Assembly: GCF_028372415.1 (NCBI RefSeq)
Contig: NC_092874.1
Span: 332,896,651 to 332,960,650, forward strand
DNA from: Notamacropus eugenii
Lineage: Eukaryota; Chordata; Mammalia; Diprotodontia; Macropodidae
Reading direction: 5' to 3'
DNA length: 64,000 bases
Shown here: positions 60,274 to 64,000 of the stretch, in pieces
Layout of the letters: the number at the start of each line of letters is the position of its first letter
Numbering within the stretch: the first letter of the stretch is position 1
Notes under the pieces: generated by a model
The model's input: only the letters and a program-made list of their open reading frames with translations
Told to the model about the DNA's origin: nothing
Database searches by the model: none
Made by a program: the position numbers and the translations under genes

Positions 60274-61358
60274 CTATATACATATATAAAACCTATATTA
60301 ATTGCTTACCATTTTAAAAAGGGGACAGGGAGAAAAATTTCAAACTCAATAATTTTTTAAAAAACGCTAATAATTGTCTACATGTAAGTGAAAAAAATAA
60401 AATACTATTAAAATATATATATACATATATACACACACATATACATATGTGTGTTTGTATGTGTATATCCCAGATTACAATATGCATTTGGAGGCAACTT
60501 ATAGAGCTTTTTGCTTCATCAGTATGTTAATATGGAACAGAAAGGACAGATCAACAATCCTAGGAAACTACAAAGCTCTCTAAATGACTCAAATTCTCAT
60601 GGAAACGAAGGCCTATCTTTTATTACTGACATTGTACCTGTGTTGTAATATAGGTACCCTAAAAGTCTTAGTGCACTTTTGTGCTTTAATAGATGAAAAC
60701 TGCAGTAAGACCTTTGGGGCATCCTCTATCATAGTGAGACATAGCATATTATAGTCTTTGAAGAATTTAAGATGACTATCACACACAGGACAAAGGAGAG
60801 GCACAAGGTAGCTATGAAGAGTCTGAAATACGTAACCAATGAAGAACTTCGGAGAAAAACAATGTATCATTGATGAGTTGGTCATATATCTCAGAGGGTG
60901 CACAGTTGTAACATTTCCTTCCATGCTCACAATGGCAGGAGAAAGTGAGAAAAGATTCTGACATGTTAGATGGACCTGCTATGGTGAACTTAAAGGATGA
61001 TATAAATAACAGCTGAACAAGGTAAAGATGGTTTGTGTCCTAAAAAGAACCACCAATTTGATGAGATGATGGATTCATTTTAGAATCTAAAAATATAACT
61101 ACTAATATTGCTTAAAAATGTATTAGTAAAAGACAACTTAAAACAAAACTGGAAGAAATCCAAACACCTAGGTATAGAGTAGTGTTTTGTTCACCTTAAA
61201 TTTTAATTATTATTGATACTGATTCATTATGATACTTAATCTGAGTATACTCTAGACCTAAAAAGAATTTTTCTGCCCACTTCCTGGCTACATTTAGGTA
61301 GTAAAGGTGTTTCATTATATTATTTACCTTCTGTTTTGAGGCTAGCACATGGCAGCTC
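14410..61358 (-). CDS. NFX1: NFX1, C-terminal half (14 exons in window, 5' part outside)
   Basis: Nuclear transcription factor X-box binding 1, a cysteine-rich NFX1-type zinc-finger protein of the nucleus and cytoplasm. In humans it binds X-box promoters (MHC class II, TERT) and poly(A)-binding protein. Coding exons, high to low: 61328-61358, 55241-55323, 50894-51002, 44970-45089, 43486-43565, 36617-36847, 33729-33802, 29573-29674, 28618-28659, 27337-27432, 22014-22080, 21364-21509, 18057-18161, 14410-14482. All borders are AG/GT and all phases agree; the sum is 1359 nt, 452 residues plus stop. Zinc fingers occupy the first six exons, the R3H domain the exons at 27.4-18.1 kb, and the tail ends DYFDVQD. 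Identification rests on recalled similarity to human NFX1. The upstream exons with the N-terminal PAM2 region, the RING-like finger and the first zinc fingers are not in this window. No stop or frameshift interrupts the exons. Confidence 0.96.
14483..15529. other. NFX1 last intron, 3' part, nothing recognised
   Basis: AT-rich intron sequence next to the last exon. A faint minus-strand MIR remnant is possible at 14740-14990. Confidence 0.4.
15530..15775 (-). mobile_element. MIR SINE
   Basis: attggctaacatttatataa, gcaaagcactttacaaatg, cctcacaacagtcctgggag and tatagatgaggaaaac are the reverse-complement MIR order. Confidence 0.85.
16300..17735 (+). mobile_element. RTE-type LINE fossil with reverse-transcriptase motifs
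   Basis: Degraded but readable in pieces. About 16690-16745 gives EKGD then NNYPLT, matching the RTE block KKGD..NYRPI; a following piece reads [11 protein letters not shown], like LYKLF.RI. Near 16895-16950 [18 protein letters not shown] matches the RT block KAFDSV..AL..AL. Near 17461 gtgatgctgtacagcttcaa matches the later RTE block. The end, aacatccagagatcaagagg, resembles the RTE C-terminus. Many stops are present, so it is inactive. The 5' limit is unclear and may reach 15990. Confidence 0.6.
17760..17940 (+). mobile_element. MIR-like SINE
   Basis: caaagtggacctgggttcca gtcccagctctg followed by tctgtttccttatcaatac; diverged. Confidence 0.6.
18057..18161 (-). CDS. NFX1: NFX1 exon, proline-rich tail
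   Basis: 105 nt, phase 2 in and out. It encodes [20 protein letters not shown], then [14 protein letters not shown]. It ends the R3H domain and adds the RPPPPIPHH motif that is also in human NFX1. Acceptor is cttttactag; the donor GTAAGA follows ACAGATAA. Confidence 0.94.
   Translation of the reverse strand, partial: GEISLPSYNSHRCIGEGNTVTTSTTNSSSQTTNR
18262..18712 (+). mobile_element. L1 3' end, 5'-truncated
   Basis: tatgtaatggaatactatca, atgctgtccacatccagaga, atggagtctgaaggcag, and an A-rich end aaaactaaaaaaaagagaag. It lies 0.1 kb from an NFX1 exon. Confidence 0.85.
18835..18965 (+). mobile_element. decayed CORE-SINE
   Basis: caagaagacctcagattgag then gatcttggacaaatcactca. Fragment. Confidence 0.5.
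19020..19085. repeat. CA/TG-rich simple repeat
   Basis: Degenerate tgtatgcatatgtgtgcata tracts. Confidence 0.6.
19086..19190 (+). mobile_element. L2 LINE 3' tail
   Basis: tagaatgcaaattcctcatg and gtatcccccgtgcctagct are the L2 tail text. Confidence 0.65.
19191..19955. other. NFX1 intron, nothing recognised
   Basis: No exon, RNA gene or repeat could be supported. Confidence 0.4.
19956..20205 (-). mobile_element. CORE-SINE, full length
   Basis: Minus-strand copy. The plus strand reads cagtcattttcagtcacgtc, ggggttttcttggcaaagat, gatgaggaaactgaggcc, gggacacacagctagcgtct, actctatccaattgtgccac. Near complete. Confidence 0.9.
20415..20990 (+). mobile_element. L2 LINE 3' region
   Basis: About 570 bp following the L2 order: aaggccactccccaactcc, cagtctccaggcctttgcat tcc, atctccatgaagtgtttcct gatc, and the tail gcacttaataaatgcttgtt. 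Confidence 0.8.
21364..21509 (-). CDS. NFX1: NFX1 exon, R3H core
   Basis: 146 nt, phase 0 in, phase 2 out. It encodes [20 protein letters not shown], then [20 protein letters not shown] and RNVVITAV. This is the single-stranded nucleic-acid-binding R3H core. The family signature is Arg-x3-His. Here the sequence is RKLIY, so the signature His is Tyr; human, as I recall it, has RRIIH. Acceptor is ctctaacccag, donor GTATGT. Confidence 0.95.
21725..21870 (+). mobile_element. L2 LINE 3' tail
   Basis: gtatccccagggctcagcac and cacttaatgaatgtttgctg. Confidence 0.7.
22014..22080 (-). CDS. NFX1: NFX1 exon, start of R3H domain
   Basis: 67 nt, phase 2 in, phase 0 out: [20 protein letters not shown] then NK. 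This is the first helix of the R3H domain. Human has KEMETLVEAVNK, so ET is KA here. Acceptor is tttaattacag; the donor GTTGGT is a second non-consensus donor in this gene. Confidence 0.94.
22430..25995 (+). mobile_element. L1 with both ends, internally deleted
   Basis: The 5' end reads gcagacccaagatggtggat, an L1-type promoter start. About 23196-24095 holds ORF1 remains (coiled-coil-like, rich in K and E, e.g. [15 protein letters not shown], then [20 protein letters not shown]). From 24690 the ORF2 endonuclease region appears (aatggattaaaaaccagaat). After about 24960 the sequence jumps to the ORF2 C-terminal part, so the reverse-transcriptase core is missing. It ends with the common L1 3' UTR and an A-rich tail. 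It fills most of one NFX1 intron in antisense to the gene. Confidence 0.85.
26000..27336. other. NFX1 intron, nothing firmly recognised
   Basis: A diverged repeat-like stretch at 26290-26700 could not be assigned. The GC-richer 26800-27100 patch also matches nothing known to me. Confidence 0.35.
27337..27432 (-). CDS. NFX1: NFX1 exon [18 protein letters not shown]
   Basis: 96 nt, phase 2 in and out. It encodes [20 protein letters not shown] then [11 protein letters not shown], the acidic and serine-rich lead-in to the R3H domain (human [20 protein letters not shown]). Acceptor is taatttcag, donor GTAGGT. Confidence 0.95.
27433..28617. other. NFX1 intron between two short exons
   Basis: AT-rich. 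Contains an L2 tail remnant at 28370-28480 and a MIR-like scrap at 28500-28575. No other feature. Confidence 0.45.
28618..28659 (-). CDS. NFX1: NFX1 microexon [13 protein letters not shown]
   Basis: 42 nt, phase 2 in and out, reading [15 protein letters not shown]. Human has LECDEECSALERKK. The exon is short, with acceptor ctgatcaag and a strong GTAAGT donor. Skipping it would keep the frame and remove 14 residues. Confidence 0.92.
28660..29572. other. NFX1 intron, nothing recognised
   Basis: 0.9 kb intron with no clear repeat or RNA gene. Confidence 0.45.
29573..29674 (-). CDS. NFX1: NFX1 exon, linker [16 protein letters not shown]
   Basis: 102 nt, phase 2 in and out. It encodes [20 protein letters not shown], then [13 protein letters not shown]. 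This is the linker between the zinc-finger array and the R3H region; human has ISMASKITDMQLGGSVEISK. Acceptor is cattcttcttag, donor GTAATT. Confidence 0.94.
29770..29925 (-). mobile_element. CORE-SINE, CpG-rich copy
   Basis: On the minus strand: gcagcgtggcttagggagcg, aggaaggcctgcgttcaggt actgcctc. It still holds several CpGs, so it is relatively young. Confidence 0.55.
29926..30645. other. NFX1 intron, nothing recognised
   Basis: Short chance frames only. Confidence 0.4.
30650..31365 (+). mobile_element. L1 with 5' start joined to 3' end
   Basis: Opens ggagacaagatagtgcagta, an L1 5'-end pattern. After about 280 bp it jumps to the ORF2 end (ctatcaactgggaaatggtt) and the L1 3' UTR. Diverged, with no ORF. 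Confidence 0.6.
31366..31825. other. NFX1 intron, nothing recognised
   Basis: AT-rich. A block at 31440-31760 resembles no family I can name. Confidence 0.35.
31826..32030 (-). mobile_element. MIR SINE
   Basis: gtacagtgctttaagcttcg, cttcacaacaaccttctgac, attttacagatgaggaaatc in reverse-complement MIR order. Confidence 0.85.
32345..32465 (+). mobile_element. L2 LINE 3' tail
   Basis: atccccagcacttagcatgg tgtctggcaca. Confidence 0.65.
32466..33728. other. NFX1 intron, mostly unassigned
   Basis: L2-like scraps at about 33090-33220 and a MIR 3' scrap at 33590-33690. No exon or RNA gene supported. Confidence 0.4.
33729..33802 (-). CDS. NFX1: NFX1 exon [14 protein letters not shown]
   Basis: 74 nt, phase 0 in, phase 2 out: [20 protein letters not shown] then STYQ plus two bases of Arg. 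It matches human [20 protein letters not shown]. The CECGRRKE stretch closes the zinc-finger array. Acceptor is ataattgtag; the donor GTTGGT departs from the consensus at positions +3 and +5. Confidence 0.94.
34205..34985 (+). repeat. unclassified dispersed repeat, long copy
   Basis: Opens caatcaataagcattaagca cctactatgtgcc, then acaaagagcttacaatctat, and later gtatttgatccttgaggcaa gaggg. The same order recurs at 38700, 40370, 48330, 51065 and 62150. Confidence 0.6.
34990..35155 (+). mobile_element. MIR SINE
   Basis: ccaactggctgggaatcctt gggcaa and cctcagtttcttcatctata aaatg. Confidence 0.8.
35160..36200 (+). repeat. further pieces of the unclassified repeat
   Basis: 35170-35350 (gactctgaaagccaggaaga) and 36030-36180 (gagtcaaagatgactgtaga) continue the order of the family. 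The stretch between, 35360-36000, is unassigned. Confidence 0.4.
36617..36847 (-). CDS. NFX1: NFX1 exon, largest in window, two zinc fingers
   Basis: 231 nt, 77 whole codons. It starts [18 protein letters not shown] and contains [18 protein letters not shown], then [20 protein letters not shown], ending SCKAK. It carries the CGMHKC finger core and the following [13 protein letters not shown] finger. Acceptor is cctttctag, donor GTAGGT. A second GT four bases on (GTAAGC) would be out of frame. The reading frame stays open into the intron, which is why the open frame is longer than the exon. Confidence 0.96.
36848..38690. other. NFX1 intron, unassigned with one microsatellite
   Basis: AT-rich sequence with no clear repeat family over most of its length. 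(AT)n lies at 38461-38489. Confidence 0.4.
38461..38489. repeat. (AT)n microsatellite
   Basis: About 14 pure AT units. Confidence 0.9.
38695..38880 (+). repeat. unclassified dispersed repeat, 5' part
   Basis: caatcaacaagcatttattg then tgctagatgctggggataca. Confidence 0.6.
38985..39760 (+). mobile_element. L1 3' end, 5'-truncated
   Basis: accacctcacacctatcaga to the 3' UTR at about 39750. Carries all L1 landmarks with several small indels. Confidence 0.88.
39765..40078 (-). mobile_element. L1 3' UTR, antisense, tail to tail with the previous copy
   Basis: On the plus strand: tcctcgccaatgagaaggca, gtcattcaaaacacatttcc, tttgatctgcattcaggctt, all reverse complements of the L1 3' UTR at 39500-39750. 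Confidence 0.8.
40370..40745 (+). repeat. unclassified dispersed repeat with internal GT array
   Basis: caacaaatatttattaagtg cttactatg, later gaggtcaggaaaggcttcat. The GT/GA-rich array splits it. Confidence 0.6.
40480..40594. repeat. (GT)n / (GA)n microsatellite
   Basis: gagtgtgagagtgagagag tract, then about 45 bases of pure GT ending near 40594. Confidence 0.93.
40885..41812 (+). mobile_element. L1 3' end, 5'-truncated, about 0.93 kb
   Basis: From the ORF2 C-terminal region (tctcaatcactattgattag, aaaacaactctgaggtacca) to the A-rich tail aactaaaaataaataaatta. Its last 60 bp form the outer end of one arm of the long inverted repeat. Confidence 0.92.
41751..42312. repeat. long inverted repeat, arm 1
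   Basis: 562 bp: the L1 3' tail plus about 500 bp of adjoining sequence. The reverse complement matches 43822-44366 with about a dozen substitutions by eye (roughly 97 percent). This arm has one extra 21-nt block near 42207 flanked by gtgt, and lacks a 4-base tctc present in the other arm. It lies in the NFX1 intron after exon 43486-43565. Confidence 0.93.
42345..42570 (-). mobile_element. CORE-SINE, near full length
   Basis: Plus-strand text: gaagtcttcttggcaaacac, gatgaggaaactgaggcaaa, ttgcccagggtcacacggct. Confidence 0.88.
42810..43045 (-). mobile_element. MIR SINE
   Basis: gctaagtactttacatgtta, ttcacaacaaccctgtgagg, agttgaggaaaccaaggctg. Confidence 0.85.
43486..43565 (-). CDS. NFX1: NFX1 exon inside the inverted-repeat loop
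   Basis: 80 nt, phase 1 in, phase 0 out. It encodes [20 protein letters not shown] and then WCMGKHE, matching human [20 protein letters not shown]. It completes the finger started in the preceding exon. Acceptor is ttaatacag, donor GTAAGT. Its length is not a multiple of three, so skipping it would shift the frame of everything downstream. Near-identical inverted arms lie about 1.2 kb on one side and 0.3 kb on the other. Confidence 0.95.
43822..44366. repeat. long inverted repeat, arm 2
   Basis: 545 bp reverse-complement copy of 41751-42312, separated by a 1.5 kb spacer. Mirror reading frames of 89 codons occur in both arms but have no family resemblance. The L1 part is only the tail (44290-44366), so this arm is probably the derived copy. 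Confidence 0.93.
44970..45089 (-). CDS. NFX1: NFX1 exon, [20 protein letters not shown] segment
   Basis: 120 nt, phase 1 in and out. It encodes [20 protein letters not shown], then [19 protein letters not shown]. This links two NFX1-type fingers; the Cys pairs and HECDHP are as in human. Acceptor is ctgccttag, donor GTGAGT. The next exon downstream in the transcript (43486-43565) is the one enclosed by the long inverted repeat. Confidence 0.95.
45645..45787 (-). mobile_element. CORE-SINE, truncated
   Basis: gacttgtccagggtcacata, ggaactcaggtccttctgac, tctatccactgcgccaccta gctgcc. Retains CpG. Confidence 0.9.
45790..46950. other. NFX1 intron, AT-rich, nothing recognised
   Basis: Includes a small AT palindrome near 46060-46110. 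An L2-like scrap may lie at 46850-46950. Confidence 0.4.
46955..47115 (+). repeat. unclassified dispersed repeat, short copy
   Basis: ttcattcatccaaataattc, then agagttcttatctcagagca. Confidence 0.4.
47160..47355 (+). mobile_element. MIR-like SINE
   Basis: gcagaaagacctcatcgctc, tgctgtgcaactttgaaaaa gcc, gatgatctgtaagtctcttt. Confidence 0.65.
47356..47824. other. NFX1 intron, nothing recognised
   Basis: Only chance frames. Confidence 0.4.
47825..48066 (+). mobile_element. CORE-SINE, full length
   Basis: ggcagctaggtggctcagtg, tagctgtgtgaccctgggca, cctcagtttccttctctgta, tgaaacgactgaacaac. The best full-length plus-strand copy in the window. Confidence 0.93.
48330..49990 (+). repeat. unclassified dispersed repeat, split by an L1
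   Basis: 5' part 48330-48707 (cttaccatgtgccagctgct, tatggattttatttggaaag); continuation 49363-49990 (gtcaaggatgactgaggatc gaatggtggtgcc). The order matches the copies at 34205 and 51065. Confidence 0.6.
48708..49362 (+). mobile_element. L1 3' end with target-site duplication
   Basis: 5'-truncated L1 (aaatatttatagcagcactc to an A-rich tail), flanked by aagaatggaggtaga (48693-48707) and aagaatggacgtaga (49363-49377), 14 of 15 bases alike. Confidence 0.9.
49991..50893. other. NFX1 intron, AT-rich
   Basis: A TA/CA simple tract lies at 50730-50770. Nothing else recognised. Confidence 0.4.
50894..51002 (-). CDS. NFX1: NFX1 exon, zinc finger [18 protein letters not shown]
   Basis: 109 nt, phase 0 in, phase 1 out. 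It reads [20 protein letters not shown] and then [16 protein letters not shown]. The [15 protein letters not shown] core is a complete NFX1-type finger with the conserved His. Acceptor is cttcccaag, donor GTGAGT. It is close to human throughout, with Asn for Arg before the CGLHRC core. Confidence 0.95.
51065..51530 (+). repeat. unclassified dispersed repeat
   Basis: aagcatttattaagtaccta ctatataccaag, then ggccaatttggctactgtag. Confidence 0.6.
51531..52390. other. NFX1 intron, nothing recognised
   Basis: Possible continuation of the preceding repeat at first; otherwise unassigned. Confidence 0.4.
52395..52915 (+). mobile_element. CORE-SINE interrupted by about 270 bp
   Basis: Head and core at 52395-52555 (agtgccaggcctggaatcag, agttgtgtgacccagagcaa). 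The 3' end is at about 52835-52915 (ccagtgcctttgccaagaac accccaaatg). The material between is unassigned. Confidence 0.7.
52916..53390. other. NFX1 intron, nothing recognised
   Basis: Chance frames only. Confidence 0.4.
53391..53600 (+). mobile_element. possible L2 fragment
   Basis: agccaagctcctagaaagcc ttg, ctctctttctctcactcaca resembles the middle of L2. Weak. Confidence 0.4.
53601..54420. other. very AT-rich intron stretch
   Basis: 53860-54360 is unusually AT-rich with taatatt/attaat clusters and no recognisable element. Confidence 0.45.
54425..54690 (+). mobile_element. old L1 3' fragment
   Basis: aattgtggtacatgactaat, cagaagtagaaccagaacat, strongly diverged. Confidence 0.6.
54760..55165 (+). 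mobile_element. L2 LINE 3' region
   Basis: ctaaattgtttgagggcagg, gtatccccagtgccttagca, gattaataaatgtctactgg. The tail is clear, the body less so. Confidence 0.7.
55241..55323 (-). CDS. NFX1: NFX1 exon, zinc-finger segment [16 protein letters not shown]
   Basis: 83 nt, entering in phase 1 and leaving in phase 0. It encodes [11 protein letters not shown] followed by [17 protein letters not shown]. The spacing [11 protein letters not shown] is a typical NFX1-type zinc-binding core. The donor GTAAGT is strong and the acceptor is gacaatag. Compared with the human protein as I recall it, there is one extra residue (Ala) at the exon border, as if the acceptor had moved by three bases. Confidence 0.92.
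55440..55592 (+). mobile_element. MIR-like SINE
   Basis: ggctggaagacctgtgcttc, gacaagtcacctaatcgccc. Confidence 0.65.
55690..55905 (-). mobile_element. MIR SINE
   Basis: gctaacatttacctagcact, ccttacaacaaccctggatg, ccatgtattgtgccatctag. Confidence 0.85.
56256..56330. repeat. exact 36-bp tandem duplication
   Basis: The block ttggtactataattgtgac... ending aggaacc occurs at 56256-56291 and again at 56295-56330 without a mismatch (period 39). Confidence 0.95.
56652..58215 (+). mobile_element. L1 with both ends, middle missing, carrying a SINE
   Basis: Starts gataagatggcagcctgaaa, an L1 5' end. The 5' UTR-like part runs to about 57250, then passes directly to the ORF2 C-terminal region (taccacctcacatctatcag) and the 3' UTR. 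A different SINE is inserted at about 57598-57770. Confidence 0.75.
57598..57770 (+). mobile_element. SINE of another family inserted in the L1
   Basis: ctgttgttgctgttgtgttt, cttcgtgccgaagaacacca, gggagggctgtgcaggtcac, gagccatctgaatccagtga interrupt the L1 between aagctgtgg and atgaatgtaattgaatacc. The family name is not known to me. Confidence 0.7.
58236..58705 (+). mobile_element. second L1 3' end, same orientation
   Basis: Starts in the 3' part (gataaacaggcagctttcag) right after the A-rich tail of the previous copy, and repeats the whole 3' UTR. Confidence 0.88.
58820..58895. repeat. TA/CA palindromic simple repeat
   Basis: tacacacactatatatata and its reverse complement lie back to back, forming a perfect hairpin of about 20-bp arms. 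Confidence 0.85.
59035..59165 (+). mobile_element. MIR-like SINE fragment
   Basis: tggcctcagagcttggagtt, gactttgtacaagtcagtca. Confidence 0.55.
59275..59787 (+). mobile_element. RTE-type LINE fragment, truncated by an L1
   Basis: Short motifs suggest an RTE reverse transcriptase: a block near 59640 gives [11 protein letters not shown], like the FADD box, then [11 protein letters not shown] near 59730, like the GL.IN..KTK box. Very degraded, no open frame. The L1 starts immediately after. Confidence 0.4.
59788..60415 (+). mobile_element. L1 3' end with a CA array
   Basis: ggcagcagctct-type start (gcagctctttttgtggtagc), then 3' UTR. The tail is expanded by (CA)n at about 60238-60271. Confidence 0.88.
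60238..60271. repeat. (CA)n microsatellite
   Basis: About 16 CA units within the L1 3' UTR. Confidence 0.93.
60410..60470. repeat. TA/CA/TG simple repeat
   Basis: Alternating atatatacatatatacaca tract. Confidence 0.8.
60653..60726. mobile_element. mariner-type MITE, 74 bp, TA target
   Basis: ggtaccctaaaagtcttagt at one end and gacctttggggcatcctc at the other, TA on both sides. Same family as 5958-6029. Confidence 0.8.
60727..61327. other. NFX1 intron next to first exon, nothing recognised
   Basis: AT-rich. No supportable feature apart from the nearby MITE. Confidence 0.4.
61328..61358 (-). CDS. NFX1: NFX1 exon, 31 nt microexon (first in window)
   Basis: Reads [10 protein letters not shown] and ends in phase 1, matching the human segment ELPCTSLKSE between two zinc-finger blocks. 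Acceptor is tattttctag, donor GTAAAT. At 31 nt it is very short, so accurate definition probably depends on splicing enhancers. No exon for the preceding zinc finger appears between here and 64000, so that exon lies outside. Confidence 0.9.
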
Positions 61359-61529
61359 CTAGAAAATAAAGAAATAATAATCATTAGTAGTCATATTTGA
61401 AACAAAGTAACTATAATACTAAACATTTTATCTACATATGAATTTTCAATTAACAAAAACATAGATAAAAATCAGAAAATAAGGAAAAAAGGCTCCAAAT
61501 GGTCAAAGTAGACTACAAAATTCATGTAG

Positions 61530-61795
61530 TTTTTTAACAACAGCTGTCATTTATACAGCACTTTAAAGCTTACAAAATGCTTTCTGTACAATATTTTGTT
61601 TGTGGGTCAAGGTTCTCTTATAAGGCAGGAGGTGTGATCACAATTTTGCATATAAAGAAACTGAGGCTTGGAGAGATTAACTGGTTTGCCTCCAATCACA
61701 CAGCGGTAAGTGTCAGAGGTAAGATCCAAACCCAGATCTTTCTGGCTCAGCACCCTAGCTACTAAGCCATGACACTCCCCTATAGATTCATTTGA
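61530..61795 (-). mobile_element. MIR SINE
   Basis: cagctgtcatttatacagca, aaagaaactgaggcttggag, tttgcctccaatcacacagc. Confidence 0.8.
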
Positions 61796-61924
61796 TCACA
61801 CTTTAAATATGCTTTTAAAAATAAGTTTATTTTTCTGATATCTTAGCTTACAACAAATTTTAAAAGGTAGTGAAAAGTGGGGGGAGGCTGCTGTAGGCAT
61901 TTGGTTCCAAGATATATCCCTCAA

Positions 61925-62140
61925 AGGAAAATTATAGATGTCAGAGGGTTGTGGGAAAACATGTACATTATTAATACAGGTTAGTAAAATGGTGAGTTGG
62001 TATAGACAATTTAGAAAGCAATTTAGAACTTTACCCCCAAAGTCATTAAATTGCATATCCTTTGACCCAATACTGTAAGATCCAAAAAAGAAGAAAAGGA
62101 TTCACATGTAAATAAATATAGCAACTTTTTTGTGGTGGAA
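61925..62140 (+). mobile_element. old L1 fragment
   Basis: aaagcaatttagaactttac, catatcctttgacccaatac, actttttttgtggtgg in L1 order; truncated. Confidence 0.6.
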
Positions 62141-62144
62141 GTCA

Positions 62145-62265
62145 GTAAGTGTTCATTAGGAGCATGTTATGTGCCAAGTCCTGTGTTAGGTGATGTAGAC
62201 ACAAAGACAAAAATCAAACTGTCTCTTCCTTCAATAAGCTTACATTAGGAATGAGGAGGAGGAAC
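62145..62265 (+). repeat. unclassified dispersed repeat, 5' part
   Basis: gagcatgttatgtgccaagt, ttcaataagcttacattag. Confidence 0.5.
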
Positions 62266-62284
62266 AGAGGAGAAGTTGTTTTGG

Positions 62285-63045
62285 TTTTTTAAAATATAAT
62301 TTAATTTTTCATTTTTAGCTCCAAGTTCCCTCCACCCCCTTTCTGACCCATTGAGAAAAGAAGAAATATGGCAACCATTATAAATATGAAGTCATGCAAA
62401 ACATATTTTCACATTAGCCATGATCCAAAAAAAAAAAAAGAAAAAAAGCAAAGAAAATTTTAGAAAGGGAAAAAGTATGCTTCAATCTGTATTCTGAGAC
62501 TATCAGCTCTCTCTCTGGAGCAGAAGAGCATTTACATCCTGAGTCTTAGAACACTGCACTGATCAGAGTAGCTAAGTTTTTTGCAGCTGATTATCCTGAC
62601 AATACTGTGGTTATTGTGCACAATGTTTCCCTGGTTTTGCTCACTTCACTTTGCATTAGTTCATGTTAATATTTCCAGGTTTTTTCTGAAAGCATCACCT
62701 TCATCATTACATACAGTACAACAGTATTCCATCACATTCATATACAACAACTTCTTCAGTCATTCCCTAATAAATAGATAACCCCTCAAGTTTCTAGTTT
62801 TTGACACCACAGAAAGAGCTGCTATAAATATTTTTGTATACAGGGATCCTTTTCCCTTTTTATTTCATCTCCTTGAGCTATAAACTTAGTAATGGCATTT
62901 CTGCGTTAAAGGGTATTCACAGTTTGATAGACCTTGGGCTTAGTTCCAAATTTTTCCCCAGAATGAGTGGCTCACTTCCAAACTCCACTGCCAGTGTATT
63001 AGTGTCCCTATTTTCCCACATCCCAGAGAAGTTTATAATCATATA
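62285..63045 (-). mobile_element. L1 3' end, antisense
   Basis: On the plus strand: cattttcccctt-like start, gcaaaacatattttcacatt, actttgcattagttcatgtt, agaatgagtggctcacttcc, in reverse-complement L1 order. Head to head with the next copy. Confidence 0.85.
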
Positions 63046-63535
63046 GGATTTATGAACTGATGCTGAGTGAAAGGAGCAGAACCAGAAGAACTTTGTACAC
63101 AGCAACAACCACAGTGTGAGAGGATTTTTTCTGGTAGACTTAGAACTACAGTACTGCAATACAAGGACTTAAAAAATTCCCACAGTGTGCAAGGACTGTT
63201 TCTGATAGACTAAGCCCTTCACAGCAATGCAAGGACCTAAAACATTCCCAAAAGACTCTTGAGGCAAAATGCCATCCACATCCAGAAAAAGAACTATGGA
63301 ATTGGAACCCAGAATGAAGTAGACTATTTTCTCTTGTGTTATGTTTTGTCAGGTTTGGTTTCTCTCATTCTTTTCAATTCTTCTATGCAACATGACTAAT
63401 GTGAACATGTGTTTAATAAGAACGTATGTGCAGAACCCATATAAGATTGCATGCCATCTTGGGGAGGGGGAGAAAATTTAAGACTTATGAAAGTGATTGT
63501 TGAAAACCAAAATCAAATAAATTGATTTTAAAAAA
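63046..63535 (+). mobile_element. L1 3' end(s), sense
   Basis: 63046-63185 matches the L1 just before the 3' UTR. At 63186 the sequence steps back (gtgcaaggactgtttctgat) and runs through the 3' UTR, so a short tandem duplication or a second insertion is present. Confidence 0.8.
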
Positions 63536-63739
63536 AAAGTCTTGTCAGGATTTTCAGAAAATCAAGTTAAGTGTTTTTTATTATCGAAATTTTCATTTTT
63601 TTTAGTGCTCTTTTTCAAGGAAAATCAAATAATTTTTATTTTTGCAGATAGGAGAGAAGGCAGGGGCTGTTTTTGCTCTTTGCTATATGGTCAGTGTGTG
63701 GGATCAGAGGTTTGCCATTTCGTCCTCTACTGGATAAAA

Positions 63740-64000
63740 GCAAAGAGAGGTTAAGGAACTCGCCCAGGGTCACACAGCTAGCGTCTGAGACTAGATCTGA
63801 GCTCAGTTCTTCTTAATTCTAGGCCAATGCTCTATCATCTGAACCACCTAAGCTGCCACTCTACTACGTGCCAGGCAACGGCTAAGTGCTTTACAAATAT
63901 GATTTCATTTGACCCTCACAACAACCCTGAGAGGTAGGTGCTATTATAATCCCTATTAAGTAGGGAAGTAGGTGCTATTGTGTCCACAACTGAGGAAACT
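63740..64000 (-). mobile_element. two abutting SINEs at the window edge
   Basis: 63745-63860 (cccagggtcacacagctagc) is a CORE-SINE. 63865-64000 (gctaagtgctttacaaatat, cacaacaaccctgagaggta) is a MIR cut by the window end. Confidence 0.8.

Noticed and set aside
62285-63535. Twin-priming inversion of one L1
   Set aside because: Both segments contain the L1 3' end, whereas twin priming inverts only an upstream segment.
1-64000. CRISPR array, operon, phage or plasmid features
   Set aside because: Spliced vertebrate gene, LINE/SINE content and CpG depletion exclude a prokaryotic origin; no regularly spaced direct repeats seen.

Overview
The window is vertebrate nuclear DNA, most likely from a marsupial. 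About a dozen L1 3' ends, CORE-SINE/MIR copies, RTE and L2 relics and GC-poor, CpG-depleted introns point that way; the species cannot be named from the sequence. There are no bacterial-style operons, no CRISPR array and no intact mobile-element reading frame.

One host gene dominates. The 3' half of NFX1 (nuclear transcription factor, X-box binding 1) runs on the minus strand from about 61.4 kb down to its stop codon at 14.4 kb. I could place 14 coding exons by eye. All have AG/GT borders and matching phases, and they add up to 1359 nt (452 residues plus stop). They encode the last NFX1-type zinc fingers, the R3H domain and the conserved C-terminal tail ending YFDVQD. The 5' exons lie beyond position 64000. 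The 3' UTR starts at 14409 and has no recognised repeat for about 800 nt.

At 6.3-7.9 kb lies a CpG island: GC boxes, two oppositely oriented ZNF143/THAP11-like sites, CCAAT boxes and, on its right flank, a good CTCF-type motif. A possible first coding exon leaves it on the minus strand (7010 to 6929, donor GTATGG). I do not recognise the protein, and I found no convincing second exon in the first 6.9 kb.

The rest is layered transposon debris. The left flank (1-6 kb) has L1, L2, a hAT MITE inside an L2, MIR and mariner-type MITEs. The stretch 8-14 kb holds tandem hAT-like units, a retroposed 7SL RNA pseudogene inside an older repeat, nested SINEs and a probable solo LTR. The NFX1 introns hold an RTE LINE with recognisable reverse-transcriptase motifs (16.3-17.7 kb), an internally deleted 3.6 kb L1 (22.4-26.0 kb), other L1 copies that keep both ends but lack the middle, and many SINEs.

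The most striking structure is a pair of about 550 bp inverted arms, roughly 97 percent alike (41751-42312 and 43822-44366). They sit in the introns on either side of one 80-nt NFX1 exon, so the pre-mRNA could fold into a long hairpin with that exon in the loop.
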